64,000 nucleotides of DNA from Acidimicrobiia bacterium. Its GTDB lineage: Bacteria; Actinomycetota; Acidimicrobiia; Spongiisociales; JAHEDJ01. The notes beneath the pieces are model-generated. The model saw only the letters and a program-made list of their open reading frames with translations. It made no database searches and had not been told where the DNA came from. Of this stretch, positions 34,974-44,227 are shown one piece after another. The DNA is taken from NCBI GenBank assembly GCA_035471805.1, contig DATIPS010000033.1:1-64000 (forward strand). Reading direction: 5' to 3'. Made by a program: the position numbers and the translations under genes. Within the stretch, counting starts at the first letter, position 1. Every line of letters starts with the position of its first letter.

Positions 34974-35123
34974 ATGCTCGCCGCTCCGCGGCGGGAACCG
35001 TTCTCGGATCCGAACTGGACGTTTGAGGTCAAATGGGACGGGGCGCGCGTCGGACTCGGCCGGGATGGTTCGAGCGTCACAGCACGGAGCCGCACTGGTA
35101 ACGATCTGCTGTCGTCGTTCCGG
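34974..35123 (+). pseudogene. N-terminal fragment of an ATP-dependent DNA ligase (LigD type)
   Basis: About 50 codons from ATG 34974 read like the start of an NHEJ DNA ligase: PFSDPNWTFEVKWDGARV contains the adenylation lysine in KWDG, then SVTARSRTGNDLLSSF. The homology stops where the opposite-strand ku gene ends at 35124; beyond that the frame is antisense to ku. No ribosome site is present. The simplest reading is that a deletion joined the ligase 5' end to the ku 3' end. Confidence 0.75.
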
Positions 35124-35909
35124 TCAGGCGCTGGCCCGTTTCGCCTTCGTGGCTTCCACGCTGGCTCTGAGCGCCTCCAGCAAATCGACGACCTTGGTGG
35201 GTTCCGGCGCGTCGGGGGCGATGATCTCTTCACCATCGACCTTCCTCTGCGCCAGTTCTTCGATGGCTTCCCGCGTCTGGTCTTTCCATTCCTCTGGGTC
35301 GAAGTCCCTCGACAGGTTCTCGATGATCATGTTGGCCATCTGGACCTCTTCTTCCCTGACCTCGACTTCCTCTTCGAGCGTCTCGAATGTTGCTTCCCGG
35401 ATCTCGTCCGGCCAGTACATGGTTTCGAGGACCAGAACGCCGTCGTTGGGCCGGACCGTCGCCATGTATTGCTTGTCCCGGAGGGCAACCTTGGCCAGGC
35501 CGATCTTTCCCGAGGCGGTCAGAGCTTCGAAAAGTATTCGGTAGGCCTTGACGCCGGTCTGCTCGGGAGCGAGGTAGTAGGAAGACTTGTAGAAGATGGG
35601 GTCGATGTCCGACTCGTCCACGAACTGGACGACATCGACGGCTCTGGCAGTTCCCTTGGCCGTCGCGGCCTGAAGTTCCTCGTCGGTGAAGACGACGTAG
35701 CGGCCCTTTTCGACTTCGAAGCCGCGAACGATCTCCTCCCAGGCGACTTCCCGGCCGTCGGACTCGGCGACACGACGATATCTGATCGGACTGCCGTCGG
35801 ACTCCCGCAGCATCTTGAACTTCGGTGTCCGGTTCTCGGTGGCCGAATAGAGGCCGACGGGAATCGTGACGAGGCCAAAGGTGATGGCCCCCTTCCAGAT
35901 CGATCGCAT
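35124..35909 (-). CDS. ku: Ku protein, non-homologous end joining
   Basis: The 261-residue bacterial Ku binds DNA ends and recruits LigD. It shows WKGAITFGLVTIPVGLYSATE, RYRRVAESDGREV, EIVRGFEVEKGRYVVFTDEEL, and the C-terminal KVVDLLEALRASVEATK plus a basic tail. TAGAAT lies 6 bases before ATG 35909, indicating a leaderless message. No intact ligD lies within this window. Confidence 0.96.
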   Translation of the reverse strand: MRSIWKGAITFGLVTIPVGLYSATENRTPKFKMLRESDGSPIRYRRVAESDGREVAWEEIVRGFEVEKGRYVVFTDEELQAATAKGTARAVDVVQFVDESDIDPIFYKSSYYLAPEQTGVKAYRILFEALTASGKIGLAKVALRDKQYMATVRPNDGVLVLETMYWPDEIREATFETLEEEVEVREEEVQMANMIIENLSRDFDPEEWKDQTREAIEELAQRKVDGEEIIAPDAPEPTKVVDLLEALRASVEATKAKRASA

Positions 35910-36003
35910 GGGTCGATTCTACGTCTGATTGGACTATCGGCCAGGGGTTCTTCGGCGATGGCCCGATCGGGCGACCGTCACCCGCTACTACAATCAGGGA
36001 TTC

Positions 36004-36075
36004 GCCCTCGTAGCTCAGGGGATAGAGCACCGGCCTCCGGAGCCGGGTGCGCAGGTTCGAATCCTGCCGGGGGCG
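36004..36075 (+). tRNA. tRNA-Arg (anticodon CCG)
   Basis: Acceptor GCCCTCG pairs with CGGGGGC, the D stem is GCTC/GAGC, and the anticodon stem CCGGC/GCCGG has loop CTCCGGA with anticodon CCG. The T stem GCAGG/CCTGC has loop TTCGAAT. No CCA is encoded. A TACAAT -10 box at 35989-35994 would start transcription a few bases before it. Confidence 0.97.
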
Positions 36076-36571
36076 CTGCCATCTTCGGCCGCCCGTCCGG
36101 GTGGGCCGTGATTCCGCCCCGGACGTTCACGCACTCGGCGAGACGGTCAGGCCTGTTGCCGCGCCGGGTTTGTCGGTTCGGGACGGGCCGCCTCGACCAG
36201 ATACCTGTTTCGTGTTCGATCTCGTGGCCTGTGCGAGCAGGCGGCGAGGTTCACGGCAACCGGCCGGCCGGCAACTGCTGTCTGGGCGGTGCACCGGTTG
36301 TCGTGGATCGGACAGGCATCGGACACCGTCAAACGTTCAGTTCCATTCGAAACGTTCAGTTGGCCGGCGAGTTGTTGTGAGGCGCCTCCGGGGATAGGTT
36401 CCCCAAGAGGCCATCCGGATCGGTTCCACTTGATCCGGGGTGACCGTCGATTGCTGAGAGGGGACCCAGCATTCTCGACTGCCACGCTCGGTTCGGCTTC
36501 TCGGGAAATCGTCGCGATGATTCACACAACCGTCCTCCGCCTATGCGCGGGTCTCGGTAGAGAAGAGAACC
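36076..36571. other. Intergenic region with a short direct repeat
   Basis: No gene is supported in these 496 bases. AAACGTTCAGTT occurs at 36331-36342 and again at 36350-36361, a 19-base period that could be paired protein-binding sites. Otherwise nothing is seen. Confidence 0.5.
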
Positions 36572-36817
36572 ATGCAAAGACTCGGATCGAAGGCACGCGT
36601 CACCAGGTACGAGGTACGCCGGGCGAGGGCGGCGAATCCGCTGAACGCACTCGACTTGTCCAATTTGCCCCTGGGGCACACCCGGCCGCGGTTGGCGGAG
36701 GCAGTCGTCGACGGTTGGTCGGCCTGGCAGCCGGCTTTTCGAGCAGGGGGAGTTGCCCGGGTGGCAAAGCCGGCGGTATCAGTCGAAGCCCTGAGGCTTC
36801 TCGTTGAACCCGAGTAG
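36572..36817 (+). CDS. Possible small protein of unknown function
   Basis: An 81-codon frame from ATG 36572 has AGAAGAGA upstream and codon use similar to neighbours. The product is basic at the N-terminus (SKARVTRYEVRRARAAN) with no membrane segment or motif. It converges on lysA with 14 bases between. It may be real or chance. Confidence 0.35.
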   Translation: MQRLGSKARVTRYEVRRARAANPLNALDLSNLPLGHTRPRLAEAVVDGWSAWQPAFRAGGVARVAKPAVSVEALRLLVEPE

Positions 36818-36831
36818 CGAGGGACCGTCCG

Positions 36832-38103
36832 CTACTCCGCGTCCAGCCTGATCAAGTCCTCGTAGGTTTCGCGTCGGACCACCAGCCTCGCCGCGCCGTC
36901 CTTGCAGAAGACGACGGCCGGTCGCAGGACCTTGTTGTAGCCGGAGCCCATCGAATGGCCGTAGGCGCCGGTCACCGGGGTTGCCAGTATGTCGCCGACC
37001 CTGAGGTCGTCCGGTACGAAGCCGTCCCTGACGAGCACGTCGCCGGACTCACAGTGTTTGCCAACAACGGTTACGGTCTGAGGCCGTTGCGCATCGACTG
37101 CCCCCGGCACGAAGGTCTCGTAGCCGCTGCCGTACAGCACCGGACGCGGGTTGTCGCTCATACCGCCGTCGACGGCTACGTAGGTCCGAATGCCCGGCAG
37201 CACTTTGATCGTTCCAACCCGATAAAGCGTTATCGCCGCTCCTGCGACGATGGCCCGGCCGGGCTCTGCCATGATCCTGGCGGTCACACCTTGCTCGGCC
37301 GCCACCTGCCGGATGGCTTCCGCCCACGCCCTGATTGTCGGGGCGGATTCACCTTCCACGTAGGCCACGCCGAGGCCGCCGCCGATCGACAGTTCGTCCA
37401 GTTCGAACCGCCCGGCGAAACCGGCGATCACTCTGGCCGCTTCGACGAATGATGCGAGTCGAAAGACCTGGCTGCCTATGTGAGCATGGATTCCGAGCAC
37501 GTTCATGGCCGGCGAATCGATGGCCCTGGCCACGGCCGCAGCGGCGGCGCCGGTGGACACGGTGAACCCGAACTTGGTGTCGTCGTGCCCCGTGGCGATG
37601 TAGTCGTGCGTGTGCGCCTCCACGCCGGGCGTTATTCGGATAAGTACCGAAGCGGGGCCAAGACCCCGGCCGTGAAGGGTTTCGAGAAGGTCCATCTCGT
37701 CGGACGAATCAACGACGATCCGCCCGACACCGGCTTCGAGGGCCATCCGCAGTTCTAGTTCGGATTTGTTGTTGCCGTGCAGAACCAACCGGGCGGCGGG
37801 CACTCCGGCATGGAGTGCAACGAACATCTCTCCGCCGGTCGCGACGTCGAGCAGCATGCCTTCCTCGTGGGCGAGCCGGGCCATCGCAGTGCACAAGAAG
37901 GATTTCGTGGCATACGCGACCCCGTCACCGAACGCCTCGACGGCTTCCCGGCAACGGGCTCTCATCTGTTCTTCGTCGTATACAAACAGAGGTGTCCCGT
38001 ACTCGGCGGCGAGTTCAAGCACGTCACATCCGCCGATCGACAGGCGCCCGTCGGCCACCGAGCTGTTGTCGGGAAGGAGGTATCGGGGAATCGGGCCGGC
38101 CAT
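36832..38103 (-). CDS. lysA: Diaminopimelate decarboxylase
   Basis: The 423-residue PLP enzyme makes L-lysine from meso-diaminopimelate. K67 in YATKSF is the PLP lysine. Downstream are HGNNKSELELRMAL, HIGSQV, the glycine loop IGGGLGVAY and the C-terminal CESGDVL. TACCCT lies 7 bases before ATG 38103 and no ribosome site is evident, so it is probably leaderless. It is divergent from hom, as in many Actinobacteria where lysA, hom and thrC cluster. Confidence 0.97.
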   Translation of the reverse strand: MAGPIPRYLLPDNSSVADGRLSIGGCDVLELAAEYGTPLFVYDEEQMRARCREAVEAFGDGVAYATKSFLCTAMARLAHEEGMLLDVATGGEMFVALHAGVPAARLVLHGNNKSELELRMALEAGVGRIVVDSSDEMDLLETLHGRGLGPASVLIRITPGVEAHTHDYIATGHDDTKFGFTVSTGAAAAAVARAIDSPAMNVLGIHAHIGSQVFRLASFVEAARVIAGFAGRFELDELSIGGGLGVAYVEGESAPTIRAWAEAIRQVAAEQGVTARIMAEPGRAIVAGAAITLYRVGTIKVLPGIRTYVAVDGGMSDNPRPVLYGSGYETFVPGAVDAQRPQTVTVVGKHCESGDVLVRDGFVPDDLRVGDILATPVTGAYGHSMGSGYNKVLRPAVVFCKDGAARLVVRRETYEDLIRLDAE

Positions 38104-38241
38104 GGATGGGAGGGTACAGGCAAGGTCGCTGAGTGAGTCTCTTTAGGTGCCCCCGGGTGGTTGTCGAAGGTGATTCGGTGTTCAGAACCTGGAACCCAGA
38201 ACCCGTGGGTTACCATCCCGGGTGACCTCAAGGAGACGCAC

Positions 38242-39528
38242 TTGTTGACAGTCGGAGTTGGTGTTTTAGGCGGTGGTGTAGTCGGTGGCACGCTGATTCG
38301 CCGTTTGCTGGAGGATGGCGATGCCATCGCGCAGAAGGCGGGCTTGCGGCTGGAGGTGAGACGGATCGCGGTACGTTCGCTCGAGAGGGCCCGCCCGTTC
38401 GATGCCCCGCCCGGGATTCTCACCGACAAGGCCCACGAAGTCGTCGATGATCCAACCGTCGAACTGGTCGTAGAAGTGATGGGCGGGCTCGACCCGGCCG
38501 GGGATCTGGTTCTGCGTGCTCTCGATGCCGGCAAACCGGTGGTGACCGCCAACAAGGAACTGGTCGCCGCCCGGGGTCTGGAGTTGGTCGCTCGCGCCGA
38601 ACAGCGGGGCGTCTCGCTTTTGTTCGAGGCTTCGGTCGGCGGGGGTATCCCGATCATCCGTCCCCTGTCGGAATCTCTGGCTGGTGAACAGATCAAGAGG
38701 GTGATGGGCATCGTCAACGGCACCACCAACTACATCCTCACCAAGATGCTCGAGGAAGGCGCCGGCTACGAGGAAGCGCTGGCGGAGGCACAGGTGCTGG
38801 GATTCGCGGAGTTCGATCCTGCCGCCGACGTCTCCGGGGCCGACGCCGCCGCCAAAGCCGCCATTCTCGCAAGCCTTGCTTTCGGAACCTGGGTGGCGGG
38901 CGATTCGGTGTTCCGCGAGGGAATCGAGGGACTTCATCCGGCGGATTTTCGCTTTGCCTCGGATCTCGGATATGTTCCGAAACTGCTGGCGATTGCCGAG
39001 GACACTCCCGCTGGTGTTCTCGTTCGGGTCCACCCGACGCTGGTACCCCTCGCTCACCCGCTCGCCTCCGTGCGCGGCGCCAACAACGCGATATTCCTGG
39101 AGGGCCCTGCGGTCGGTGAGCTGCTGTTCGCCGGCCCGGGGGCCGGGGGAGATCCCACCGCCACCGCCGTGCTCGGCGATGTCATCGATGCCGCCCGCGA
39201 GTTGCTGGCCCGCTCGCAGGTAGCGCCCCGGATCCGTTTTGCCCCCGGTCGTGTTCTCGCTTTCGAGGAGGCCGTCACGAAGTGGTATCTGCGACTGGAG
39301 GTCGAGGATGCTCCGGGCGTGCTGGCCAGCATCGCCGGGGTATTCGGAGAGCATGGTGTTTCGATTGCGTCTGTATGGCAGGACGGTCGAGGTGACGAGG
39401 CGACGTTGCTGATCGTCACCCACGATGCCCGGGAAGGGGAACTCGGCGGGGCTCGCAGGGCACTCGACGAACTTCACGCAGTGCGGCAGGTCGCCTCGGT
39501 GATCCGGGTGCAGAGCGACGCTCCGTGA
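38242..39528 (+). CDS. hom: Homoserine dehydrogenase
   Basis: The 428-residue product reduces aspartate semialdehyde to homoserine. It has an N-terminal NAD(P) motif GVGVLGGGVVGG, the dehydrogenase signature MGIVNGTTNYILTKM and a C-terminal ACT domain (YLRLEVEDAPGVLASIAGV) for threonine feedback. TTG 38242 is chosen because GGAG lies 6 bases upstream; the longer frame adds 27 unlikely residues. It overlaps thrC (GTGA). Confidence 0.96.
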   Translation: MLTVGVGVLGGGVVGGTLIRRLLEDGDAIAQKAGLRLEVRRIAVRSLERARPFDAPPGILTDKAHEVVDDPTVELVVEVMGGLDPAGDLVLRALDAGKPVVTANKELVAARGLELVARAEQRGVSLLFEASVGGGIPIIRPLSESLAGEQIKRVMGIVNGTTNYILTKMLEEGAGYEEALAEAQVLGFAEFDPAADVSGADAAAKAAILASLAFGTWVAGDSVFREGIEGLHPADFRFASDLGYVPKLLAIAEDTPAGVLVRVHPTLVPLAHPLASVRGANNAIFLEGPAVGELLFAGPGAGGDPTATAVLGDVIDAARELLARSQVAPRIRFAPGRVLAFEEAVTKWYLRLEVEDAPGVLASIAGVFGEHGVSIASVWQDGRGDEATLLIVTHDAREGELGGARRALDELHAVRQVASVIRVQSDAP

Positions 39529-40910
39529 GGTATGTCTCGACGCGGGGCACCGCACCGGAAGTCGATTTCGAGGGGGCCTTGCTGACCGGGCTCGCCCCGG
39601 ATGGCGGACTATACGTTCCGGTTTCCTGGCCGAAGCTCCCCGAGTTGAGGACCGGCGCTCCGTATGCCGAGGTTGCTGCGGCTGTGGTGGCGCCTTTCGT
39701 TGAAGGTGTCTTCTCGCCGGATGAGACACTGGACCTCGCGGCCGACGTCTACGGCAGGTTCCGGCACGATGCCGTGGCTCCGCTGAGCCCCCTGGGCGAG
39801 GGCGAACTGCTGCTCGAACTGTTCTGGGGTCCGACCCTTTCGTTCAAGGATTACGCGCTTCAGCTGGTCGGTCGTCTACTGGACGAGGTGTTGCAGCGCA
39901 GGGGAGAGCGGGTCACGGTGATCGGGGCGACTTCCGGTGACACGGGATCGGCGGCGATCGACGCTCTGCGGGATCTCGATTCGATAGAGGTCGTCATGCT
40001 GCATCCCGAGGGCCGGGTATCGGATGTCCAGCGGCGGCAGATGACCACCGTCGCTTCGCCGAACATCCACAACCTGGCGGTGCGGGGCACGTTCGATGAT
40101 TGTCAGGACCTGGTCAAGGCCATTTTCATCGACCCGGCTCTGAACGCCGAGGTGAGGCCGGCCGCCGTCAACTCCATCAACTGGGCGCGCATCATGGCCC
40201 AGACCGCCTACTACGTCTGGTCGGCCCATCAGCTCGATGCCCTCGACGGAGCCATCACGTTCGCAGTCCCGACCGGCAACTTCGGCAATGTCTACTCGGC
40301 CTACGCCGCTCGCAACATGGGAGTCCCGATCGAGCAGCTGATCGTCGGGAACAACGCCAATCACGGCCTGGCCGATTTCCTCACTTCCGGCAGCCTGCCC
40401 ATCGGCCGGGTCGTTCCGACTCTGGCGCCGGCGATGGACATTCAGGTGCCCAGCAATCTCGAGCGTCTGTTGTTCGATGTCTTCGAGCGGCGCGGGGCGG
40501 TGCTGGCGTCGCTGATGACCGACTACCGGGCGGCGGGGAGCCTGGATGTCATGCCGGTGCAGATGACGGGTGTGCGCGCCCTGTTCTCGTCCGGCTTCGC
40601 CGACGACGAGGCGATTCTCGATGTGATCCGTGACGTCTACGGAGAATCCGGCGTGCTGGTCGATCCGCACACGGCGACGGGGATCGCCGCAGGCCGGGCC
40701 GGGAGGAGTGATCGCGACCATCCGATCGTGTTTGTGGCCACAGCCCACCCTGCCAAGTTCCCGGAAGCGATAGAGCAGGTCCTTCACATAGAGCCCGCCC
40801 TACCGGACGACCTGGCGGACCTAATGGAGCGGGAAGAGCGGTACGAGGTCGTGGATGCGGACTTGGACGAAGTTGCGCGCCTCGTGAGGGAAGTGGCGGG
40901 CAGGGAATAG
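39525..40910 (+). CDS. thrC: Threonine synthase
   Basis: The 461-residue PLP enzyme converts phosphohomoserine to threonine. The N-terminus YVSTRGTAPEVDFEGALLTGLAPDGGLYVP and the PLP lysine K108 in LSFKDYALQ mark the long (E. coli/yeast) class; GATSGDTGSAA and VPTGNFGNV form the phosphate-binding loops. GTG start overlaps hom. No thrB is next to it. Confidence 0.95.
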   Translation: MRYVSTRGTAPEVDFEGALLTGLAPDGGLYVPVSWPKLPELRTGAPYAEVAAAVVAPFVEGVFSPDETLDLAADVYGRFRHDAVAPLSPLGEGELLLELFWGPTLSFKDYALQLVGRLLDEVLQRRGERVTVIGATSGDTGSAAIDALRDLDSIEVVMLHPEGRVSDVQRRQMTTVASPNIHNLAVRGTFDDCQDLVKAIFIDPALNAEVRPAAVNSINWARIMAQTAYYVWSAHQLDALDGAITFAVPTGNFGNVYSAYAARNMGVPIEQLIVGNNANHGLADFLTSGSLPIGRVVPTLAPAMDIQVPSNLERLLFDVFERRGAVLASLMTDYRAAGSLDVMPVQMTGVRALFSSGFADDEAILDVIRDVYGESGVLVDPHTATGIAAGRAGRSDRDHPIVFVATAHPAKFPEAIEQVLHIEPALPDDLADLMEREERYEVVDADLDEVARLVREVAGRE

Positions 40911-41015
40911 GCAACCGGCCTCCTGGTGCAGTCGGGGTCGTGTTCCCGGGCTCCAGGCCATGAGTTATCGGCCGGAGGATACCTGTACCTGTTATCGACC
41001 TCCGTAAACGTGTTG

Positions 41016-41044
41016 TTGCCTCGATCGGCTCTTTCCCCTACAAT
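41016..41044 (+). promoter_or_regulatory. Promoter of rho, with long leader
   Basis: TTGCCT (41016-41021), 17 bases, then TACAAT (41039-41044). Transcription would start near 41051, leaving a leader of about 177 bases before rho. The 317-base gap from thrC holds no convincing gene. Confidence 0.7.
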
Positions 41045-41227
41045 GCCAGCGATCCCGGAACCCCCAATCGCCGTTCACGGCGCACGAGGTCGTTTCCCCG
41101 CATTCTCCAAGGTTCCCTTGCTGATGCAGGACGGGAATTCACTCAAAGCTGATTCATTCAGTCACAGGACGTCGGTTCGGGTAAAGCAAAGCCGCTAACA
41201 GGCACCGGATCGGGCGGAAAGGACGAC

Positions 41228-42967
41228 ATGACCACCAGATCTGAGCTCCAGGGCAAGACGATCAAAGACCTGCGCGAGATCGCGTCGGCACTCGAGATCG
41301 ATACGGCAGGGCTTCAGAAGGCGAAGCTGATCGGGGCCATCATTGGTGCCGACGGGTTCGAAGGAAGCGACGAACCTGCCCCCGTCGAACTCCCGGCAGC
41401 CGAACGCACGGGCGCGCCCTCCGGCGATGTCGCCGGTAATAACGGCGGATCCGCCAAGGCAGACAAACCCGAGGCCGAAGACGGGGAACCTGCAGAAGAT
41501 GAGCCCAAAGACGGCGATGATCCGGTGGAAGCCAAAGATCACGCCGGGGATGAAGTAGCTCAGGCGGATGCCGATGAGGCCGAAGTCGCAGACGGCGGCG
41601 AGGACTCTTCGGACAGAGAAGGCGAGAGCTCGCAGGATTGGGACCGCTCCAACCGGTCCGGTGGTCACCAGCAAGGCCAGCGCCAGGACAACGACCCCAA
41701 TCGTCGCAAGCGCCGCCGGCGCAGCGGACGGGGCGGCCAGGGCGGCCAGGGCGGTCAAGGCAACCAGGGCGGCCAAGGCAACCAGGGCGATCAGGGGAAC
41801 CTTCGCGGCCAGGGCGGTCAGCAGCACTACGAGCAGATCCCCGAAGGTGAACTCGAGGAGCGTGAGGGCGTTCTCGAGATTCTTCCGGAAGGCTACGGAT
41901 TCCTTCGCATCGTTCGCTATCTGCCGGGTGATCAGGACGTGTACGTGTCTGCCAGCCAGATCCGCAAGTTCGGGCTGCGCCGCGGTGACATGATCCGCGG
42001 TCCGATCCGTCCCCCACGTTCGCAAGAGAAGTTCGCCGCGATCACCCGCATCGAGTCGGTCAACGGCATGACCGTCGAGGATGCACGCAAGCGGCCCCGT
42101 TTCGACAAGCTGACTCCGCTGTTTCCCGACGTGCGCCTGCCGCTCGAGATCGACGGCCATCCCGAATGGGTGTTGCCGAGGATCGTCGACATCATCGCTC
42201 CGATCGGTAAGGGCCAGCGTGGCCTGATCGTGTCTCCTCCCAAGGCAGGCAAGACGACCGTCCTGAAAGAGGTCGCTCGTTCGATCAGCACCAACAACCC
42301 TGAATGCCATCTGATGGTCGTGCTCGTGGATGAGCGCCCGGAAGAGGTCACCGATATGCAGCGTTCGGTGAAGGGCGAGGTCATCTACTCGACGTTCGAC
42401 CGTCCGGCCGAGGAGCACACCCAGGTGTCGGAGCTGGCTCTGGAGCGGGCCAAGCGTCTGGTCGAGATGGGCACCGATGTTGTGATTCTGCTCGACTCAA
42501 TCACCCGTCTCGCCAGAGCTCACAACCTGGCGACACCGGCGAGCGGCCGTATCCTCTCGGGTGGTGTCGATTCCACGGCTCTCTACCCGCCGAAGCGCTT
42601 CTTTGGTGCGGCCCGGAATATCGAGGAGGGCGGAAGCCTTACGATCCTTGGAACGGCCCTGGTCGAAACCGGGTCGAAGATGGACGAGGTGATTTTCGAG
42701 GAGTTCAAGGGCACCGGCAATATGGAGCTGAAGCTCGACCGCAAGCTTGCCGACAAGCGGGTTTATCCCGCCATCGACATTGCGGCCTCGGGAACACGTC
42801 GCGAGGAGTTGCTGTTCGACAGGGCAGAACTTGCGCAGGTGTGGAAGCTGCGTAGGGTGCTTCTGGCATTGGAGTCTGGTCCGGCTATCGAGTTGTTGAT
42901 CGACCGGCTGAAGCAGGCGAACTCCAATGCAGAGTTCCTCATCGAAGTCGCCAAGAGCGGGAATTAA
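41228..42967 (+). CDS. rho: Transcription termination factor Rho
   Basis: The 579-residue product has an N-terminal Rho domain ([16 protein letters not shown]) and a long disordered insert of about 130 residues. The insert is acidic first, then basic RRKRRRR and GQGGQGNQ repeats. An RNA-binding cold-shock domain ([15 protein letters not shown]) and the ATPase with Walker A PPKAGKTT (K342) follow. The insert is the normal actinobacterial enlargement, adding RNA affinity and possibly phase behaviour. AAAGGA precedes the ATG. Confidence 0.97.
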   Translation: MTTRSELQGKTIKDLREIASALEIDTAGLQKAKLIGAIIGADGFEGSDEPAPVELPAAERTGAPSGDVAGNNGGSAKADKPEAEDGEPAEDEPKDGDDPVEAKDHAGDEVAQADADEAEVADGGEDSSDREGESSQDWDRSNRSGGHQQGQRQDNDPNRRKRRRRSGRGGQGGQGGQGNQGGQGNQGDQGNLRGQGGQQHYEQIPEGELEEREGVLEILPEGYGFLRIVRYLPGDQDVYVSASQIRKFGLRRGDMIRGPIRPPRSQEKFAAITRIESVNGMTVEDARKRPRFDKLTPLFPDVRLPLEIDGHPEWVLPRIVDIIAPIGKGQRGLIVSPPKAGKTTVLKEVARSISTNNPECHLMVVLVDERPEEVTDMQRSVKGEVIYSTFDRPAEEHTQVSELALERAKRLVEMGTDVVILLDSITRLARAHNLATPASGRILSGGVDSTALYPPKRFFGAARNIEEGGSLTILGTALVETGSKMDEVIFEEFKGTGNMELKLDRKLADKRVYPAIDIAASGTRREELLFDRAELAQVWKLRRVLLALESGPAIELLIDRLKQANSNAEFLIEVAKSGN

Positions 42968-42980
42968 GGAGAAACAGGAC

Positions 42981-43235
42981 ATGAAGACAGGGATTCATCC
43001 CAACTACGTGGAGACGAAGGTCACCTGCTCGTGCGGCAACACGTTTACGACGCGCTCGACCCAGGACGAGATGCACGTCGAGTTGTGCAACGAGTGCCAC
43101 CCGTTCTTCACCGGCCGTCAGAAGCTGGTTGACACCGGTGGTCGCGTCGAGCGTTTTCAGAAGCGCTACGGCGACAAGGCCCAGGTCAAATCGAAGAAGA
43201 CCTCGAAGGCCGACGTCGAGAACGCAGAGGCGTAG
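42981..43235 (+). CDS. rpmE: 50S ribosomal protein L31
   Basis: The 84-residue zinc-containing form of L31 has C16-x-C18 and C36-x2-C39. The start is [25 protein letters not shown] precedes the ATG. It follows rho by 13 bases, the standard order. The C-terminus is a lysine-rich tail. Confidence 0.97.
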   Translation: MKTGIHPNYVETKVTCSCGNTFTTRSTQDEMHVELCNECHPFFTGRQKLVDTGGRVERFQKRYGDKAQVKSKKTSKADVENAEA

Positions 43236-43242
43236 CATCGCT

Positions 43243-43260
43243 CGCCGGCTCTAGCCGGCG
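43243..43260 (+). terminator. Short GC hairpin after rpmE
   Basis: CGCCGGCT-CT-AGCCGGCG is a perfect 8-bp stem. It lacks a T-run, so it may be an RNA-processing or partial termination site within the operon. Confidence 0.4.
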
Positions 43261-43267
43261 GCGTCTC

Positions 43268-44227
43268 ATGAGTCGTCACCCCAATTCCACCGTCGGCGGC
43301 CAGGCCGTAATCGAAGGCGTAATGATGCGCGCTCCGGCCGGTTGGGCCGTTGCCGTGCGCACCCCTGAGGGGTCGATCGTCACGATGTGTGAGGACCTGC
43401 CGCGTCTTTCCGAACGCAAGCGGTTGGCTCGCTGGCCGATGGTGCGCGGCGTTCTCGTTCTGTGGGAGTCGCTCTCGCTCGGCATGCGGGCCCTCACCTG
43501 GTCGGCCGAGAAGGCCGTCGGTGAAGAAGAGGAACCCATCACCAAGTGGCAGCTGGCTCTGTCGATCGTGATCGCCTTCGCCGCAGTTGCGGTGCTGTTC
43601 GTCGGTGCGCCGCTGCTGGCGGCTCGCTGGCTTGCAGGAGAAACGACGATAGGCCTGAACGTGGTCGAAGGCCTGATACGGATCGCCTTGTTCGTCGGCT
43701 ACATCTGGGCGATCGGCCGGTCATCCGAGATCAAACGTGTCTTCGAATATCACGGCGCCGAACACAAGACGATCCACGCCTATGAGGCCGGAGATCCCTT
43801 GATCGCCGCCGAGATCCAGAAGTACTCCCCGGCGCATCCACGCTGCGGAACCAGCTTCCTGCTGCTCGTAGTGCTGGCCTCGATCGTGGTGTTCTCATTC
43901 GTGCCGCACACGCTCGGCGTCGGGTGGCTGGTCATGAGCCGCTTGCTGTTGATCCCGGTCATCGCCGGAGTTTCCTACGAGATCCTCAGAGCGTCCGGTT
44001 TGCGGGCAGATGCACTGTTCGGCCGTATCGTCGCCGCGCCCGGATTGTGGTTGCAGAAGCTGACGACCGGTGAACCCGACGATGATCAGGTCGAGGTGGC
44101 CGTTGCCAGTTTGCTGGCGGCGCTCGACGATGAGTCCGCCGGTGAGGTTCTCGCCCGCGGTGAGGTTTCAGCCGGCGCTATGGAGGCGTTTGAAGCAGGC
44201 TGTGTGAGGGACTCCACGGATGGATGA
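43268..44227 (+). CDS. DUF1385 membrane protein
   Basis: The 319-residue product has the DUF1385 start GGQAVIEGVMMRAP, several membrane segments and the conserved YHGAEHKTIHAYE. Members occur beside rpmE and prfA in many Gram-positive bacteria; the activity is unknown. Its end overlaps prfA by 8 bases. Confidence 0.93.
   Translation: MSRHPNSTVGGQAVIEGVMMRAPAGWAVAVRTPEGSIVTMCEDLPRLSERKRLARWPMVRGVLVLWESLSLGMRALTWSAEKAVGEEEEPITKWQLALSIVIAFAAVAVLFVGAPLLAARWLAGETTIGLNVVEGLIRIALFVGYIWAIGRSSEIKRVFEYHGAEHKTIHAYEAGDPLIAAEIQKYSPAHPRCGTSFLLLVVLASIVVFSFVPHTLGVGWLVMSRLLLIPVIAGVSYEILRASGLRADALFGRIVAAPGLWLQKLTTGEPDDDQVEVAVASLLAALDDESAGEVLARGEVSAGAMEAFEAGCVRDSTDG

Noticed and set aside
35124-36380. Continuation of the plus-strand frame that begins at 34974
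   Set aside because: Beyond codon 50 it is antisense to ku and then crosses tRNA-Arg; only the first part resembles a ligase.
40926-41198. Small frame in the rho leader
   Set aside because: It contains the rho promoter, has no ribosome site, and its product has no recognisable pattern.
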